From positions 1 through 38,325 of the forward strand of contig JAMYHX010000422.1 in assembly GCA_025529335.1 (NCBI GenBank): DNA of 38,325 nucleotides, read 5' to 3'. The notes under the pieces were generated by a model. It was not told where the DNA came from. It made no database searches and worked only from the letters and a program-made list of their open reading frames with translations. Position numbers and translations under genes: made by a program. Each line of letters begins with the position of its first letter. The first letter of the stretch is position 1. Shown in pieces: positions 10,352 through 22,195 of this stretch. This stretch comes from Rhizopus sp. PT2906. Its lineage: Eukaryota > Mucoromycota > Mucoromycetes > Mucorales > Rhizopodaceae.

Positions 10352-10928
10352 ATGTTTAGAAGGTTGAGGACGGCAGCGAGATCTCGATTCCATAAAGTTC
10401 CTTCAACCTCACTTGTTGCCGTGCACCTTTGCCGGTTGATTCAACACACGGTGCCTGTCAGGCACGCAGAGAACAAGCTGCGGCTTCACGACGTAGACGA
10501 CGAGCTGAACATGAAGAGCAGGAAGGCAACCCAGTGAGACGTAGGAGATGGCCTAGAGTAGAACCTCCTTAAACCATTCCTGCTGCTCATATTTCTCTGT
10601 TACACCTTTACGGCCATTAGAGCTTGGGCACATGAACAAGGAGTGTCCACACTGTCGTGCCTTGTACTGGATAGAAGAAAGGCAAGAGGCATCTTCATTG
10701 AGGAACCCTACCTGGGAATCATGTTGCAAGTAGGGATCAGTCCAGTTACAGCTCCTGCCTGAATCACCTGAGTACTTGGTGAATCTTTTTATTTGAATGA
10801 GCGGACAATGCCGTCACTTCAATAATTTCTCTGTTACTGAATCAAAGCGAAGAGTACACTCTGTCCTCAAGTGTAAATCTTGTGATACGGTGTGAAATTG
10901 CGATGTGAACAGTGTATTAAATATATAA
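10352..10928 (+). pseudogene. decayed Helitron-type zinc-finger fragment joined to a TnpB/Fanzor-like zinc ribbon
   Basis: Several broken pieces lie in a row. At 10459-10572 one frame is Arg-rich (REQAAASRRRRRAEHEEQE), typical of Helitron N-termini. At 10623-10793 another frame reads MNKECPHCRALYWIEERQEA, then a second Cys pair (SCCK) and PEYLVNLF, interrupted by TAG at 10731. This matches the zinc-binding domain that precedes the helicase in fungal and plant Helitrons. From 10797 the same frame, after TGA at 10794, no longer follows Helitron but reads KRRVHSVLKCKSCDTV and NCDVNSVLNI. That resembles the C-terminal zinc ribbon and D-x-N motif of TnpB/Fanzor nucleases, with a TGA where Trp is expected. 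All parts carry stops. The family labels come from motif memory, firm for the Helitron piece and tentative for Fanzor. Confidence 0.6.
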
Positions 10929-11147
10929 AAGTCCTCTTCCCCTTTCAGAAGATACACAAAAGACTGACTCCGTGGATTTAATGCGCCGTCAACAGCGTCT
11001 TGATAAGTGTATTACGTCTTTTTTTATTCATTATTTTTCTAGTTGAAGAACAAAAAAAAAAAAAAAAAAAAAATTGAAATTCAAATAAAAGCTCTTTTTT
11101 TCTCTCTCTCTCTCTGTTTTTCTTTTCCCTATTTTTTCTTGAAATAA

Positions 11148-12880
11148 ATGAAGGCCAAATTAAAGACTAATAAAGTAATCGACATTGTACTTAAAGAAGA
11201 AAAGTTTTATTTTCCAGGAGAGACTATTCAAGGTTATTTGAATATAAAGTATATAAATATGTTTTGCTAAAGTAGTTCATAGGCACTGTCATTGTACAGC
11301 CAAAGAGTTCCATAAGAGTGAACCCAATCATTCTCAAGTTTACAGGTGTCATTAGCATATCAGATAAAGAATCTATTCCTTTATTTCAGTCATGTAAAAC
11401 AATTCCAGTCAATGAAGGAAAAGGAAAATTAGAACAAAAGCCATATCAATATTCATTTGACTTTCTTGTGCCTGATAATCTACCGAGTGTCATGGATGTA
11501 AAGTATACGAAGCATTATGCATATCTTTAACTAATCAATATATTCAGTTTGGAAAGAAAAAACTAGCACGTATAGAATACAAGTTGATAGCAATATTGGA
11601 TCGACCTATGTTGCCTGAGGGTTTATGTCCGAGAATTGAATATCCCATCAACATACTAGAATATGTTGATGTTACCAAAGATAATTTCAATAGACCCATT
11701 GAAAAACAAAAGGAAGTGACTACAGCAAACTATGGTAAATGTCAAGTAAGGTTATCAGTACCAAGGTCAGGATATACCAGAGGAGAGACAGTACCTGTCA
11801 GTATTATCGTTGGAACTGGTTCAAGTTATGTTCGAAAGGATGGGCTTATCGTCGAACTGATTCGTAAAGTGAAAATACAGACATCAAAGTAAGTGTGAAT
11901 ATAGAAAAGAAAGAAGAAAGAGCTAACATCTTTAAAGATATAGAATAGATGAGGAACACGTCTTAAAATCAAACAAGTTTGATATAAACATCATTGGACC
12001 TTACAACTTTTCTCAGTCAATTGCCAGTCAGATAGTCATTCGAAATACTCCACCAACCATACGATATAAAGAAAAAATGGTTAGGATCCATTACAAGATA
12101 AGAGCTCAACTCATCTTGGACGATAAGAAGACTCCTTCTAGCTCATTCTTTATCGAAATACCTATATCTGTAGGCACTTGGCCACCTGCAGATGTACCTA
12201 TTGATGATGACGATGATGAAGATATTATACATTATATGGGAGAAATGATGATGAGCGATGATGAAGAGGAAGATGACATTTGGATAGAGGACAATGATAT
12301 TCAGGATGCACGTAGAGCAAGTTCAAATGGGTCTACAACCTCATCAAGACTATCGGACTACAACATACCAGCAAATAATTACATCAACAGATCTTCTTCT
12401 ACTCCTGACCTCATTGTTAATCCTTTACAACAGCAAATGAATCATAGATCTTCTTACTATGAGCATCGTACATCCAGAACATTTGCCTTTACGCCTGCTA
12501 CATCTCCCACTCAGCATAAAAGAATAGGATCGGAAGATTTTAATCAAAGAAATGTACCAAACCATACGCTTACTTATTTATCATCTGCTCCCACCACGCC
12601 CACAACATCAACAACACACGACAATATTAACTATGCCAATACTACTACTATTACTAATACTGCTAATACTGCTAATACTAGTACACCTACATCTGCAATG
12701 ATTTATCCTAATACCCATAATAGTAATACCTCAACCGTCATTGGTAACTCTTTCTCTTCTTCTTCGTCTTCAGACGATGACGATGAAGATGATGATTTAT
12801 TTGCAATCATTGAAAAAAAGAAAAAGAAGGAAGAACGAGAATTAAGAAGAAAACAAAGAATGATTTATGGCGTAAACTAG
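11148..12880 (+). CDS. arrestin-domain (ART/PalF-like) adaptor protein
   Basis: A 525-residue alpha-arrestin in four exons (introns 11233-11282, 11498-11547, 11889-11943). The first splice gives GETIQGTVIVQPKSSIRVNP, a typical first arrestin strand pair. The N lobe covers about residues 1-170 and the C lobe about 195-345 (RSGYTRGETVPVSIIVGTGS, then FDINIIGPYNFSQSIASQ). The fold ends at PISVGTWPPADVP, after which comes a very acidic segment and a Ser/Thr/Asn-rich tail. Fungal proteins of this type recruit Rsp5/Nedd4 ubiquitin ligases to membrane transporters or serve in ambient-pH sensing. I see no clear PPxY motif, so ligase recruitment is not supported by sequence here. Its stop is 2 bp from the stop of the convergent Ecdysoneless gene. 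Confidence 0.85.
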
Positions 12881-12882
12881 CC

Positions 12883-14812
12883 CTACTCTTCCTCTTCTTC
12901 GTCTCGTGGAAGTACAATGCCAAATTGATTCAACATATTGCCTGCTGGTCCTGGTAAACCTTGCTGACTCTTGAAACTCTCTAGTATATTTTTAACTAAA
13001 TTTAGCTCTATATCCACTGGTGCATCTTCATCTTCTTTTTCGTCTTCTTCTAAAGGCATCTTTTCAAATGAGTTTTTCAATTTATCATATCCATATATTT
13101 CTTGATCCATCTCTTCCATTGTATTTTGCAAATCTTTTTCGTTATTATCGTTCACATCTGTTTACATAATAAGTCTCTTTATATCCTCTTTTAATCGTCT
13201 ATTAATTACCTTTTCCTTGCAAAATACGCATAAACTTCTCATAATCAAACTTGAGTTCGCTTTCTTCAATATCATCATCATCATCATCGTTATCGTCGTC
13301 ACTACCATATATGTCTTTTGATATTTCTACGCCCTCAAGGCCACTTTTACCACTTTCAACAAAATGCTGCAAGTTGGACATGATGGCTTCCAAATCCATA
13401 CTGCTTTCATTCTCAATACTTCTTCCCAAGTCTTTTAGCATATCACTATCCTTTGCCATTCGCTTGAACAATAGCTCTTCAAGCTGTTGTGGATCAATAT
13501 TCATCCAATCATCGCTATCCTCTTGATCTGTATTTGCTTCCACAAGCTTGTTCAGCTCCTCCTCTGTATACTGAGATAACGCCTGGTCAATTCTTGCTCG
13601 TACATTTTCTATGCTAGGTTTCACAATATCTTCATCGTCTGCGTCTGGATGATCGACCGATATGACCTTTGTACGTTCTTCATTTTTATATAACAAGTAT
13701 TGCTCCTTTGCTTTTGCTTCTAACGCATTATACAAACGTGATCCTTTCTTTTCTCCTCTAAAATAACCCAACTTGCTTAAATGATCTAAATACGTAGTGA
13801 ATTTCTTGTCTGACTTTACGTCGTCTATGCTTCTTGTTTCATTGCTGTCTCTTGATTGTCTATAGAGCATCTCTAGTCCACACGCCACTTTCATGCCCAG
13901 TTCAGCATACTTGAACTTTCTTGTTTCTCTAGCAGCTGGCAAACGGAACGGTTTTGGAGCATAGAACTTTTGACTAACTGTCTGAGCATACGTTGTTTTC
14001 GTAAATCGAACAGTAGTTAATATGTTACCTTCAGAGGGCGGAAAGGTGCTCATGGAAGCACATGCTTTCATCGACAGAGGATCTCTCAAATAAAACGCTT
14101 CTACTGCCAGTGTGATCAATTGTGGCTCCTTCAAGAGGACAAATGCTGCCTTGTTTGGTAAGAGGCAGTTGGCCCTGTGAACCTCTGCTACTGCTGCTGC
14201 TGGGTACCCAGAGATACGGTCGCGTATGGCTGACTGAATGGCAGGATCTGCTATACTGGCTTGTGGGTTGCTGCGGATAATATCAATGGCCTTTTCTCTT
14301 GTAAGTGATGCTGGTAACTGCAAGAGATCTGAAGGTGAATTGGGTAAAGGTATAATATGCAATTGGCCCTGATATAAGTAAACTCGATTTTGGCTGTTGG
14401 AAGGATCAAGCCAAGAAGGTAGTTCGAGGGCTGCTTCAATCAATAAAACATCACCATCATTATCGCTTATTGAGATGATGGCTTCAGGTATAGTTATGCT
14501 GATCTGATGGAGTAGATAGACAATGAACCACTCGTCATTGATGCAATCCCCAAAGCGACTGATGCCATAAAGAAAGGGATAGAGTGGATCTTGTGATTTC
14601 TCTTGAACAATCGACAGGTGAAAGCGATCTTTTTGCCAAAGATAATCTTTAATCGTGGGTTCAATCATTGAGTTGATCATGTTGATTGTGTCTTGTAAAT
14701 AAGGAATCATGTCTTTTTCCTTATCTGGTAAATATATTGCATACTGTATATGATCTTCTTCTTTAAGTGAGCTTCTATTAAACACGTCTTGCAAAGTCTC
14801 CATTGTTGCCAT
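12883..14812 (-). CDS. ECD: Ecdysoneless/SGT1-family protein
   Basis: A 625-residue protein of the ECD (SGT1) family, linked in other eukaryotes to pre-mRNA splicing/PRPF8 stability, transcription and cell-cycle control. Two exons: 13210-14812, a 52-nt intron (13158-13209), then 12883-13157. The N-terminal half matches the family (HIQYAIYLPDKEKD, RFGDCINDEWFIVYLLHQIS, ALELPSWLDPSNSQNRVYLY, GQLHIIPLP). The C-terminal half is acidic and carries ESELKFDYEKFMRILQGK, a conserved ECD patch that crosses the intron. The C-terminus ends in a Glu run. It is divergent from FHIP (289 bp between ATGs) and convergent with the arrestin gene. Confidence 0.9.
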
Positions 14813-15101
14813 GATCTATTTTACAGAAATAGGGAAAAAAAAAGTAATTCGACTTCCGCAACCACATTTGTAAATAAAGCGAAAAGACTGAGCCCATCTG
14901 CTTTACTGTGGATATCAATAGTAATCACTCTATCATTTTCCATGGCTATTTAACTCTTGATTCAATTGCTTAGCAACAAGCCTTCTACGCAAACAATGAA
15001 ATGCGTTACACAAAATTTTGTGCCTTAAATCCCTTTCATAGTAACGTCTTTTTTTCCCCTCTTTTTTTCCTCCTTATACTTTTTTTTTTTTTTTTGGAAA
15101 A

Positions 15102-18100
15102 ATGTCCATGTTTCTTTCAAAGTTTCTTTCAGGAAGGAACGTTGCAAAGACAAAATTAGAGCTGTTAACAGAAGCTTGGACAAACATACAAAAATACTAC
15201 GAAACAGCTGATGGTATAGTGTTTTTAATACGAGGTTTTTTCCCTTTATATTTTTTAATTTTTGGTGAAAACGAGTGAGAGAAAGGAGAAGAAGAAAAAG
15301 AGAGAGAGAGAGAAATAAAAAGAAAAGCGACGCTAACAAGATTGAAATAGATCCTCTTAAAGATGCAGTCGACCTCACTCCGATTCCTTGCAGTTTGCAA
15401 AACATCATCAAACTCATTCAAGCAGAAGAGGTTGAACATCAGCGTCCCAGTGGTAGCTTAGAGACGGGCCCGTGTCTAGAATATTTACTTCAAAAGCGCG
15501 TTCTGGAGGAATTAGTAGAGTTTGCCAAAGTAGATGTAAATATACAAATCGTTGTATTGACCGGATATGGAAATAACTTTGTATATAGACGCCCTATGGC
15601 ATGCGTATCCACTGTCTACGATTTTTCTGCAGTCTAGTGACCAATGTACAAGCTCAGCTGCTACCAGAAAGAGCTGTTCATGTGCCATTACAAAAGCTGA
15701 TAACTTCATGTCACAGATTGATTGCTCATCACTACGAACAACTGACAACAGATGCTGAACCTTGCTCTGAAGAAAGGATTGCAGCCATATCCGAGCTATC
15801 ACTCGAACTTGTCAAATTGATGCATGGTGTCTTTTCTCATTTTAAGGGAGCTAATGCCGCCTTGATGGATCTATTCTTTGAGAGAGGCTGGTGTCGAGGG
15901 CTAGGTGAAAGTGTCTGGAGAAGCTCTAAAGACGGGAAAACATTACATAAGCGCCGAGAAAGTGTTGAAGATAAGATAGCGTGGAACATGTTTTTGACGG
16001 TAAAAAAAAAAAATAAGCTGGTGACTGAAAAAGTGCGAGAGCTCAGTGTTGATTTTGCTAAGTTAGCCGCGCTTCGATATGTTTACGTATCTGATTGATT
16101 ATATGAATATTCCTGGAGAAACAGGTGAAATCGCACGAGAAGCTATACTGTTTGCGCTTCGTCTGCTTGATGACGACCCAGAATATGTCTGCTATATAGT
16201 TGAATATTCTGGCTTATGTGAAGTGATGGTAAAGTAATTAAGAATACAATTTCTAAAAGCTAAAACAATTATTAGGCCGAAAGGCTTTCACTCTATTTCG
16301 CTAGTTTACCCAAAAACGCGGGCGCATTCACTATTTCAGAAAACAACCGCGTCATCCCAGCACGACCACCTAGACGAAGCATTCGATTCTCAGTCCCTGC
16401 AATGATTACTAACAATAGCTTGATGATTACAGTCAACGCGCAAAATAGCTTCAAGAAGAAACGCAGAAAGCGAAGCCCATTTGATTATAATTTTGTAAAA
16501 ATGCTAGAGTCGACGGTAGACAAGAATCGCATAGTGGATGATTTTTACAGTTTTTGGGAGTATCTAAATGATGTGGCAAGAGTAGCAGAAAAGAGACTGA
16601 TGACAGCTCTGATGGCACAGTTAACAACAATGTTCTGGCACCCCGTTGTCTGTACTGGATTAAGCTCCCCATCCGCGGAGATAGCAACGGCAGCAACCGC
16701 ATACACAACAGAAATGATCCGCTGTCTGACGGATCAGCGACTGTTACATGTTTTCTTGGTTGTGCTCATAAGTGAGGAAGGCGGCGTTGGTAAAGATATT
16801 GAGCCGGAGCTAAAGACGAATATACCCATCCATGATCTCATTGATGACGATCGCGATGACACCTCTCAGGCAACGGATGATGAACTTAGAACGACTGATG
16901 ACACAGCTCCATCCTCTCCTGAGGCAAAGCGAACATCAATCAACGGTAACGAAGAAATGACATTGAGACTTCTCCTGATCAACCGTCTGGATACTGAGAA
17001 ACAAGAGCTTGTGCTGGCAACCTTACGATTATTTGACACTATCCTTGAAACGTATAACCAGTTCGCCATCTATAATCTAGTGCTTCGAAACTACCTTGAT
17101 ATATCTCCAGAAGGAGAGTACATTGATGATACAAAAGACACAACAGATACTTCATCTCTTGGATCTAAAGTAGTAGATGATCGTGGCAGCGTTACAACAG
17201 TAGAAGATCATCCAAGAACAGACGAAAGCGCGAGTGGGGAAAAAGAAGCCTCGCAGAAGGAAAACAAGAATGAAAAGGTTCGATGGCTAGTAGAAAGGTA
17301 ATTGATGATAACAACAAAGGGAAAATGTCTTGACCGTTCCTTTTTAGAGTGCTTTCACTTTTACCGTTAGAGGATGAATTGGAAAGAATGAAGTCACCGC
17401 TACTATCAAGCGTTATTGCATCCGATTCGCTTCCGTCTGCAAACGAAGACGGCAAGAACCCTTATCTTGTCGTTCCTGGAAATAGCTATGATGACTATTT
17501 TCATGAGGCACAAGAACGATTCCATTATGCTTTGCTTGCCAAGAACTTTTGGCAGTCACCTTATCCACCTGTCAAGAGTAAAAAGGATATTGAGCGTGAA
17601 GCAGAAGATCGAAAGGGTCGACCGAATCGACCCAAGAGTATGATGGCTGTTAACAACAGCAATGATACTACAGCAGATCAGATGAGTATATCGAGTACAG
17701 TGACGAATACAACGACAACAGCGAAGAAATCAGAAACCTATGAGGGCTTGTTCCTTAGCAGAATCTTTGATCAGTTTTGCAAAATGCTGGAATTACCAGT
17801 AGAGCAAAATTTACTGGTGACAAGTATCTTACAAAAACTGGCAGGTGTTGTAGATAAACGTATGGATGGAGTAATCTGTGACTGGAGATCCATCCGTGTC
17901 GGTAATGATGGTGCACTGTATGGTGGCGTCTGGACATTACCCAGCTCTAAAGTAAACAGACGCACCTTGTATGCTCTTCTGGAACAGGTAACGCTTTTGA
18001 TATGTTTACGTACTATACTAACATTTTGCTCTAGATTACGTTTGAAGCACTGAAACGAGCACAACTCGTTCCCAACTTTGAAACTCGTATTTCATTAGCA

Positions 18101-18886
18101 AAGAAGCGCGGTATGGTATCCGGAACTACTGATGTCCAAAGCGTCTCTTCCTACATTGAGCGCTCATCCGGTTCACTTCGAAGAGAAAACAGTCCTAAAC
18201 TGAATGGTAGCAGTACCCATACATCGCTTTCTAGGAAAGGAACTCAGAGCTCAAAGCATCCAGGAAACCTTACAAAGCTCGTCTTCAACAAGGGTTCAAC
18301 ATCAACATTACTGCCTTCTTCTCCCCGAAGCCCTTCATCGCCATCAGGCACGAAGTCGGCAGGTCTTCTGCCATTAAGAATCACCAAAGACATGGGCCTT
18401 GGTGGTGGAACGGGATCACCTAGCTCTCCCTCGTCTTCGTTCTTCCAAAACAGCCAGAGGTCGAATGCGACTCCAGTGACAATGACTAACCCATTTGCGA
18501 AACTTGCCAACTTTGTTAATTCATATATTGTGTTGCAGGAATTCTGTAAAGAACTTGCAGCTGTTATCTTGGTTAGACATACAACTAACTATAATGAAAT
18601 TGGCTTTGTGAGATACCAAGAGCAGCGCGAAATGAGCATGATAGATCCTGGAAATACAGAGTTACCATCCTATGCACATAATACTCAAGACTGGCTGATG
18701 GACGAAATCTTGGATGATGAAGAAGATATGCACTACAAGCAAAGGAACTTTGACAAATGGAAGAACAGAATATCGGTCGTGTCCACCATAGCCGATTGGC
18801 GTAGTGTGAGAAGTTTGGATACCATTGATGAAGCGATTACTGCGAGAGTACCTTTGAAAACAACTGGTTCTACAGAAAGGAATTAA
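15102..18886 (+). CDS. FHIP: FHIP-family protein (FTS-Hook-interacting protein, RAI16-like)
   Basis: A 1127-residue protein in seven exons (introns 15214-15350, 15536-15588, 16000-16066, 16229-16275, 17298-17347, 17988-18034). FHIP joins FTS and Hook to couple early endosomes to dynein. The N-terminal half fits the family: ETGPCLEYLLQKRVLEELVE, MRIHCLRFFCSLVTNVQAQL, LPERAVHVPLQKLI and FTYLIDYMNIPGETGEIARE. Further matches are LLINRLDTEKQELVLATLRL in the middle and ANFVNSYIVLQEFCKELAAV near the end, as in RAI16-like proteins. The inserts between these blocks are acidic or Ser-rich. Intron 1 is long (137 nt) and contains a GA repeat near 15297-15313. The third splice (acceptor TTAG at 16066) gives TPRFDMFTYL and avoids a stop in the unspliced frame. 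Confidence 0.87.
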
Positions 18887-18940
18887 ACTACATTTTTATA
18901 TACATATTTATTGTCTCATAATAATAAAAAATGCAATACT

Positions 18941-20050
18941 TTATTTTGTAAAAGAGTAGATCAAGATGCCAGCGGCCACTCCAACATTTAAACTATCTAC
19001 AGACCCACTAAACTTGTTTTCTAAAAAGTGTGGGATTGCCACAAAACGATGGCATACGTTTTTTACATTTGTGCGAAGACCGCTGCCCTCATTTCCCAAG
19101 ACAAGAATGGTCGGCTTGCTATTGACTGAAGGTACACTGCTGACTGACTGTGTGTTGTCAGTTTCTACTGCTGCTCCAACAATATTCCAACCGTTTTGAC
19201 TTGATTCCTTAAAATGAAAAAAAGTTCAGTGGTTGATATCAAACTTGATTATTAAAATTACCTTTAGAAAGTTCACAAGATTCCTAGTCGAAAAGACATC
19301 CATGGCTTCCATTGCGCCAGAACTTACTTTGGAAACAGCCGGGCTAAGTGGTGCGCTGTTTTTACTGCATACCAATACACCATCAACACCAAAGAAGTGA
19401 GCTGTTCTCAATATAGAACCAAGATTCTAGATATACACACGTATGTGTAAAAGTTCAGCTACGTTATTGTACATGTATTACTTACATGAGGATCTTGTAT
19501 TTCATCAAGTGCTAGCCAAAAGGGAGATCGATGCGTGTTGGATGGCAAAAGGTGTATGGGTGCTCCTTGTCCTTGCTTATTTTTCTTGAATACTCTATAT
19601 GCCTTATTTTCTTCTATTCTTGGCAATGGTTCAATCTCTATTGTCTCTCTTGGTGAAGCTTGAAGAACGATACCCTACGAGTTGGATGAATAAGCTGAAG
19701 AAAACGAGAAAAGGGAGGAAACAAACTTGGTGTGGTTTATCTTGAGTAAAGTTGTTTAATTTTCCCTTGTCTGTGTATTGAATGCGTATGTTCAAGTCCT
19801 TTGCGGTTGCCAGGATGCTCTCAATCATTGACTCGTCTTTCTTTTTGGTAGTTTTCCTTTCGTTTGATCTCTGAACATGGATTGTGTCAAGAATGGCTCT
19901 CTTTTTTGAATGTAAAGCAGTAGAGACACTTGAAATACCATAGACATACTCAAGCTCTACTCTTGATGCCGACTTGATGTTCTTGGTAGCTAATCTTGAA
20001 CAAGTGGATGCAGAAAAATGACGCGTGATGGATGATCTAAATCTCATCAT
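18941..20050 (-). CDS. MRM1: mitochondrial rRNA 2'-O-ribose methyltransferase (MRM1/TrmH-SpoU family)
   Basis: A 314-residue SPOUT-class methyltransferase that transfers a methyl group from AdoMet to a ribose 2'-OH, probably of mitochondrial large-subunit rRNA. Introns: 19675-19726, 19427-19485 and 19208-19261. The N-terminus is basic and Ser/Arg-rich (RFRSSITRHFSASTCSRLAT), as in a mitochondrial presequence. A small RNA-binding domain follows (YVYGISSVSTALHSKKR). The three SpoU motifs are intact: NLGSILRTAHFFGVDGVL, ILVLGNEGSGL and SLNVGVAAGILIY. The splice Q|GIVLQASPRE restores the usual HQG-V-L junction. It converges on FHIP with 54 bp between stop codons, and the septin gene lies only 75 bp upstream. 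ATG codons at 20050 and 20047 are equally possible. Confidence 0.92.
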
Positions 20051-20072
20051 TTTAAATGTATTAAAAGCACAA

Positions 20073-20074
<2 letters not shown>

Positions 20075-20128
<54 letters not shown>
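20075..20128 (-). repeat. (TAA)18 microsatellite containing the septin stop codon
   Basis: Eighteen uninterrupted TTA units on the plus strand read as tandem TAA on the minus strand. They are in frame with the septin coding sequence, so its stop is the first of 18 consecutive in-frame stops. The tract fills most of the 75-bp gap between the septin stop and the start of the MRM1-like gene. Confidence 0.95.
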
Positions 20129-20129
<1 letters not shown>

Positions 20130-21546
20130 CTTCGAATAGTTCCGCGTCCGTGCATTTGATATAGATGCTCCAATTCACCTTCCAATTGCTTAATCTGAGC
20201 GTGTTGTTCTTCAAGATCCTTGTTTAGGCGATCTCGTTCAGCAACAAGCTACGTATATGTGTAAGTATGATTTATATTTAAATCTTTTGTGTGTGTGTAC
20301 CTGTGCTTCCCATTGGCGGAATCTATTTTCTTCTTCTTTAACTTGCTTTGTAAAGTTCAATCGAAGTTGTTCTTCATCTTCCTTAAACTTGGGGTTTTCA
20401 TATTTCTTTTGTTTTGGCTCGCCAAACTTGCGAGTAGCCATCTGGGTTTGACGATAGTTTTCGTAATGATGTTCTTCTGTTGTTGATATCAAATCATGCA
20501 TGTGTGATCGGATAAGCAGCTTTCTTAGCTTTTTGAAATCACAATGTTCCTCATTCTCGACTTCAGCAACTCCCCAAGAGTATTCTCTGCCTTTGACAAC
20601 ACGTCCATCGGTTGTCTTGACATCTTGAGTAGAACCAATGATAGCAAATGGCATGGATGCCATAATACTTTTGTTAGTTGCTGTTACTTCTTCATCTTCA
20701 CTATCAATGGGACAGTTGTATATTTGTATGTTATTAGCAGCAATGGCGCTCAAGATCTACATGTAGCATTAAGTTTGTGTGTCTTTGGAGGTATCTCTTG
20801 CTTACTTACATTTGCTTTAAACTTGGCTAAATCATTAGGAGTAAGGGTATCTGCCTTTGCAATTACGGGAATCAAATTCACTCTTGAACCAAGATGCTTC
20901 ATGACTTCTATATCCAATGGCTTAAGACTATCAACATAATTAGCCTCTTGTAAATCATCTTTTTATTATTATTACCTGTGACCATTTGGGCGAATAAAGT
21001 AAAGACAGGCATGCACTCGGAGATCAATGACACCCTTACGGACTGGTTGTTGTTCCTGAGCCATATAACTCTCATGTTGATCATCAAGGAACTCATAGAT
21101 AGGCATCCAACTATTATGATTATTAACATAATCACCAAAACCTGGAGTATCGATAATGGTCAAATTGACTTTAAAGTTCTTTTCTTCAAGCTCTATATAA
21201 ATATAAACCAAATGAGCATCTTTATCCTTTTTCGATATAGTTCCCTTTCTTAACCTGCTTTAGTAATTTCAATCTCTACTGTCTTTTCAGTTTGCTTTGC
21301 ATGTCTTCTATTCATATTCTTTGGATTTTTGATTCCAGTAGTAAACAAAGTATTTACAAAGGTCGTCTTTCCAACACCAGATTCACCTAATGAATATCAT
21401 CAATCTTTTTTGCAATATCTTTTATTATCATCACTCGTACCACAAACCATCAAGGTAAAGTTAGCCCCACGCTTAGAGACAATCTTGTGGCGTTGATTAG
21501 GAAGGTGAGCAACACCAACTCCGCCATTTATAGTAGCTATAGCCAT
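20126..21546 (-). CDS. CDC12: septin, Cdc12/AspC-like
   Basis: A 383-residue GTP-binding filament subunit acting at septa, necks and hyphal cortex. Six exons, with introns 21387-21440, 21193-21254, 20928-20975, 20757-20809 and 20249-20300. GTPase motifs are in order: G1 GESGVGKTTFVNTLF, G3 DTPGFGDYVNN, G4 VIAKADTLT. The septin-unique element appears as GREYSWGVAEVENEEHCDFK and LRKLLIRSHMHDLISTTEEH. The C-terminal 75 residues form a charged coiled coil. The start HLPNQRHKIVSKRGANFTLM and the pattern of these blocks fit the Cdc12 subgroup best; the exact paralogue is a judgement. The stop lies in a TAA microsatellite. Confidence 0.92.
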
Positions 21547-21799
21547 CTTGCCTTATAGTAAAACAAAAAGAGAGGGAGGGAGAGAGAGGAAAAAGAAGAG
21601 AGAAAGTGATCATACAATTTACACGTTTTTTATAAATGAATAATTACATCTCAGATAAAGTGGTGTAACTGCAATTCTTTTTGACAATATGTCTCGAGTG
21701 CGTGTATGCACCAAAGTAGTAGCAGACGGAACTACAGGTAAGCGAGCTTCTTTTTGAACTTACTCAGACACATTGTTCTCTAATATCATTTTGCAAGTG

Positions 21800-22087
21800 C
21801 CATTTTCAAAGAATTTGTTCAGTAGCTTGTAGTGAATTTGGATAAGCATATAGGCGATGCCTATTATCTTGTTTTGGGTAATGCAAGAATTTAACACAAT
21901 GTAGAGTTGCGTGAGTGGATTGAAAGAAATAAGCAGAAGTTTACTCTTCTTTTTGACTCCTGTTGAAGAATGTTTTTCCAAAATCAAAAGCTTTGTGAAG
22001 AAACGCCCTCTTGATGACCAGGAGGATCTATGTGAGAGGATAAAGGCCGTTAGTTATGAAGCTACAAAACAAGACTGCGAAGGATAG
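21800..22087 (+). pseudogene. C-terminal remnant of a Tc1/mariner-like (DDE_3) transposase
   Basis: Decayed coding sequence. One frame reads HIGDAYYLVLGNARI, TAG, then HNVELREWIERNKQKFTLLF. After a single frameshift near 21956 it continues LTPVEECFSKIKSFVKKRP and ERIKAVSYEATKQDCEG, stopping at 22087. This is the standard end of a Tc1/IS630-type DDE transposase. The second catalytic Asp, normally in a DNA/DNAA context, is Gly here (LGNA), while the region of the last acidic residue (PVEE) is retained. The N-terminal half and inverted repeats were not found. It lies between the septin promoter and the 3' end of UBE2J. Confidence 0.72.
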
Positions 22088-22195
22088 GTGAGACGTAGTG
22101 TTTCATTTTTTAATAAAAGTATTGATATGGAGACAGATCTTTGGTTATTTCGATAAGTGACGAAGCGGTTATTTATTTTTGAGCTTTCCCTATGT

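Noticed and set aside
10929..11147. Frame reading MRRQQRLDKCITSF after the transposon fossil
   Set aside because: Too short and followed by poly-A and CT tracts; cannot be tied to the Fanzor-like part or to the arrestin gene.
13251..13526. Ser-rich plus-strand frame opposite Ecdysoneless
   Set aside because: Shadow of the Asp/Glu-rich coding region on the minus strand.
21689..21736. Short start-like exon (MSRVRVCTKV) followed by GTAAG
   Set aside because: No downstream exon joins it in frame before the Tc1 remnant; cannot support a gene, noted only with the Tc1 finding.
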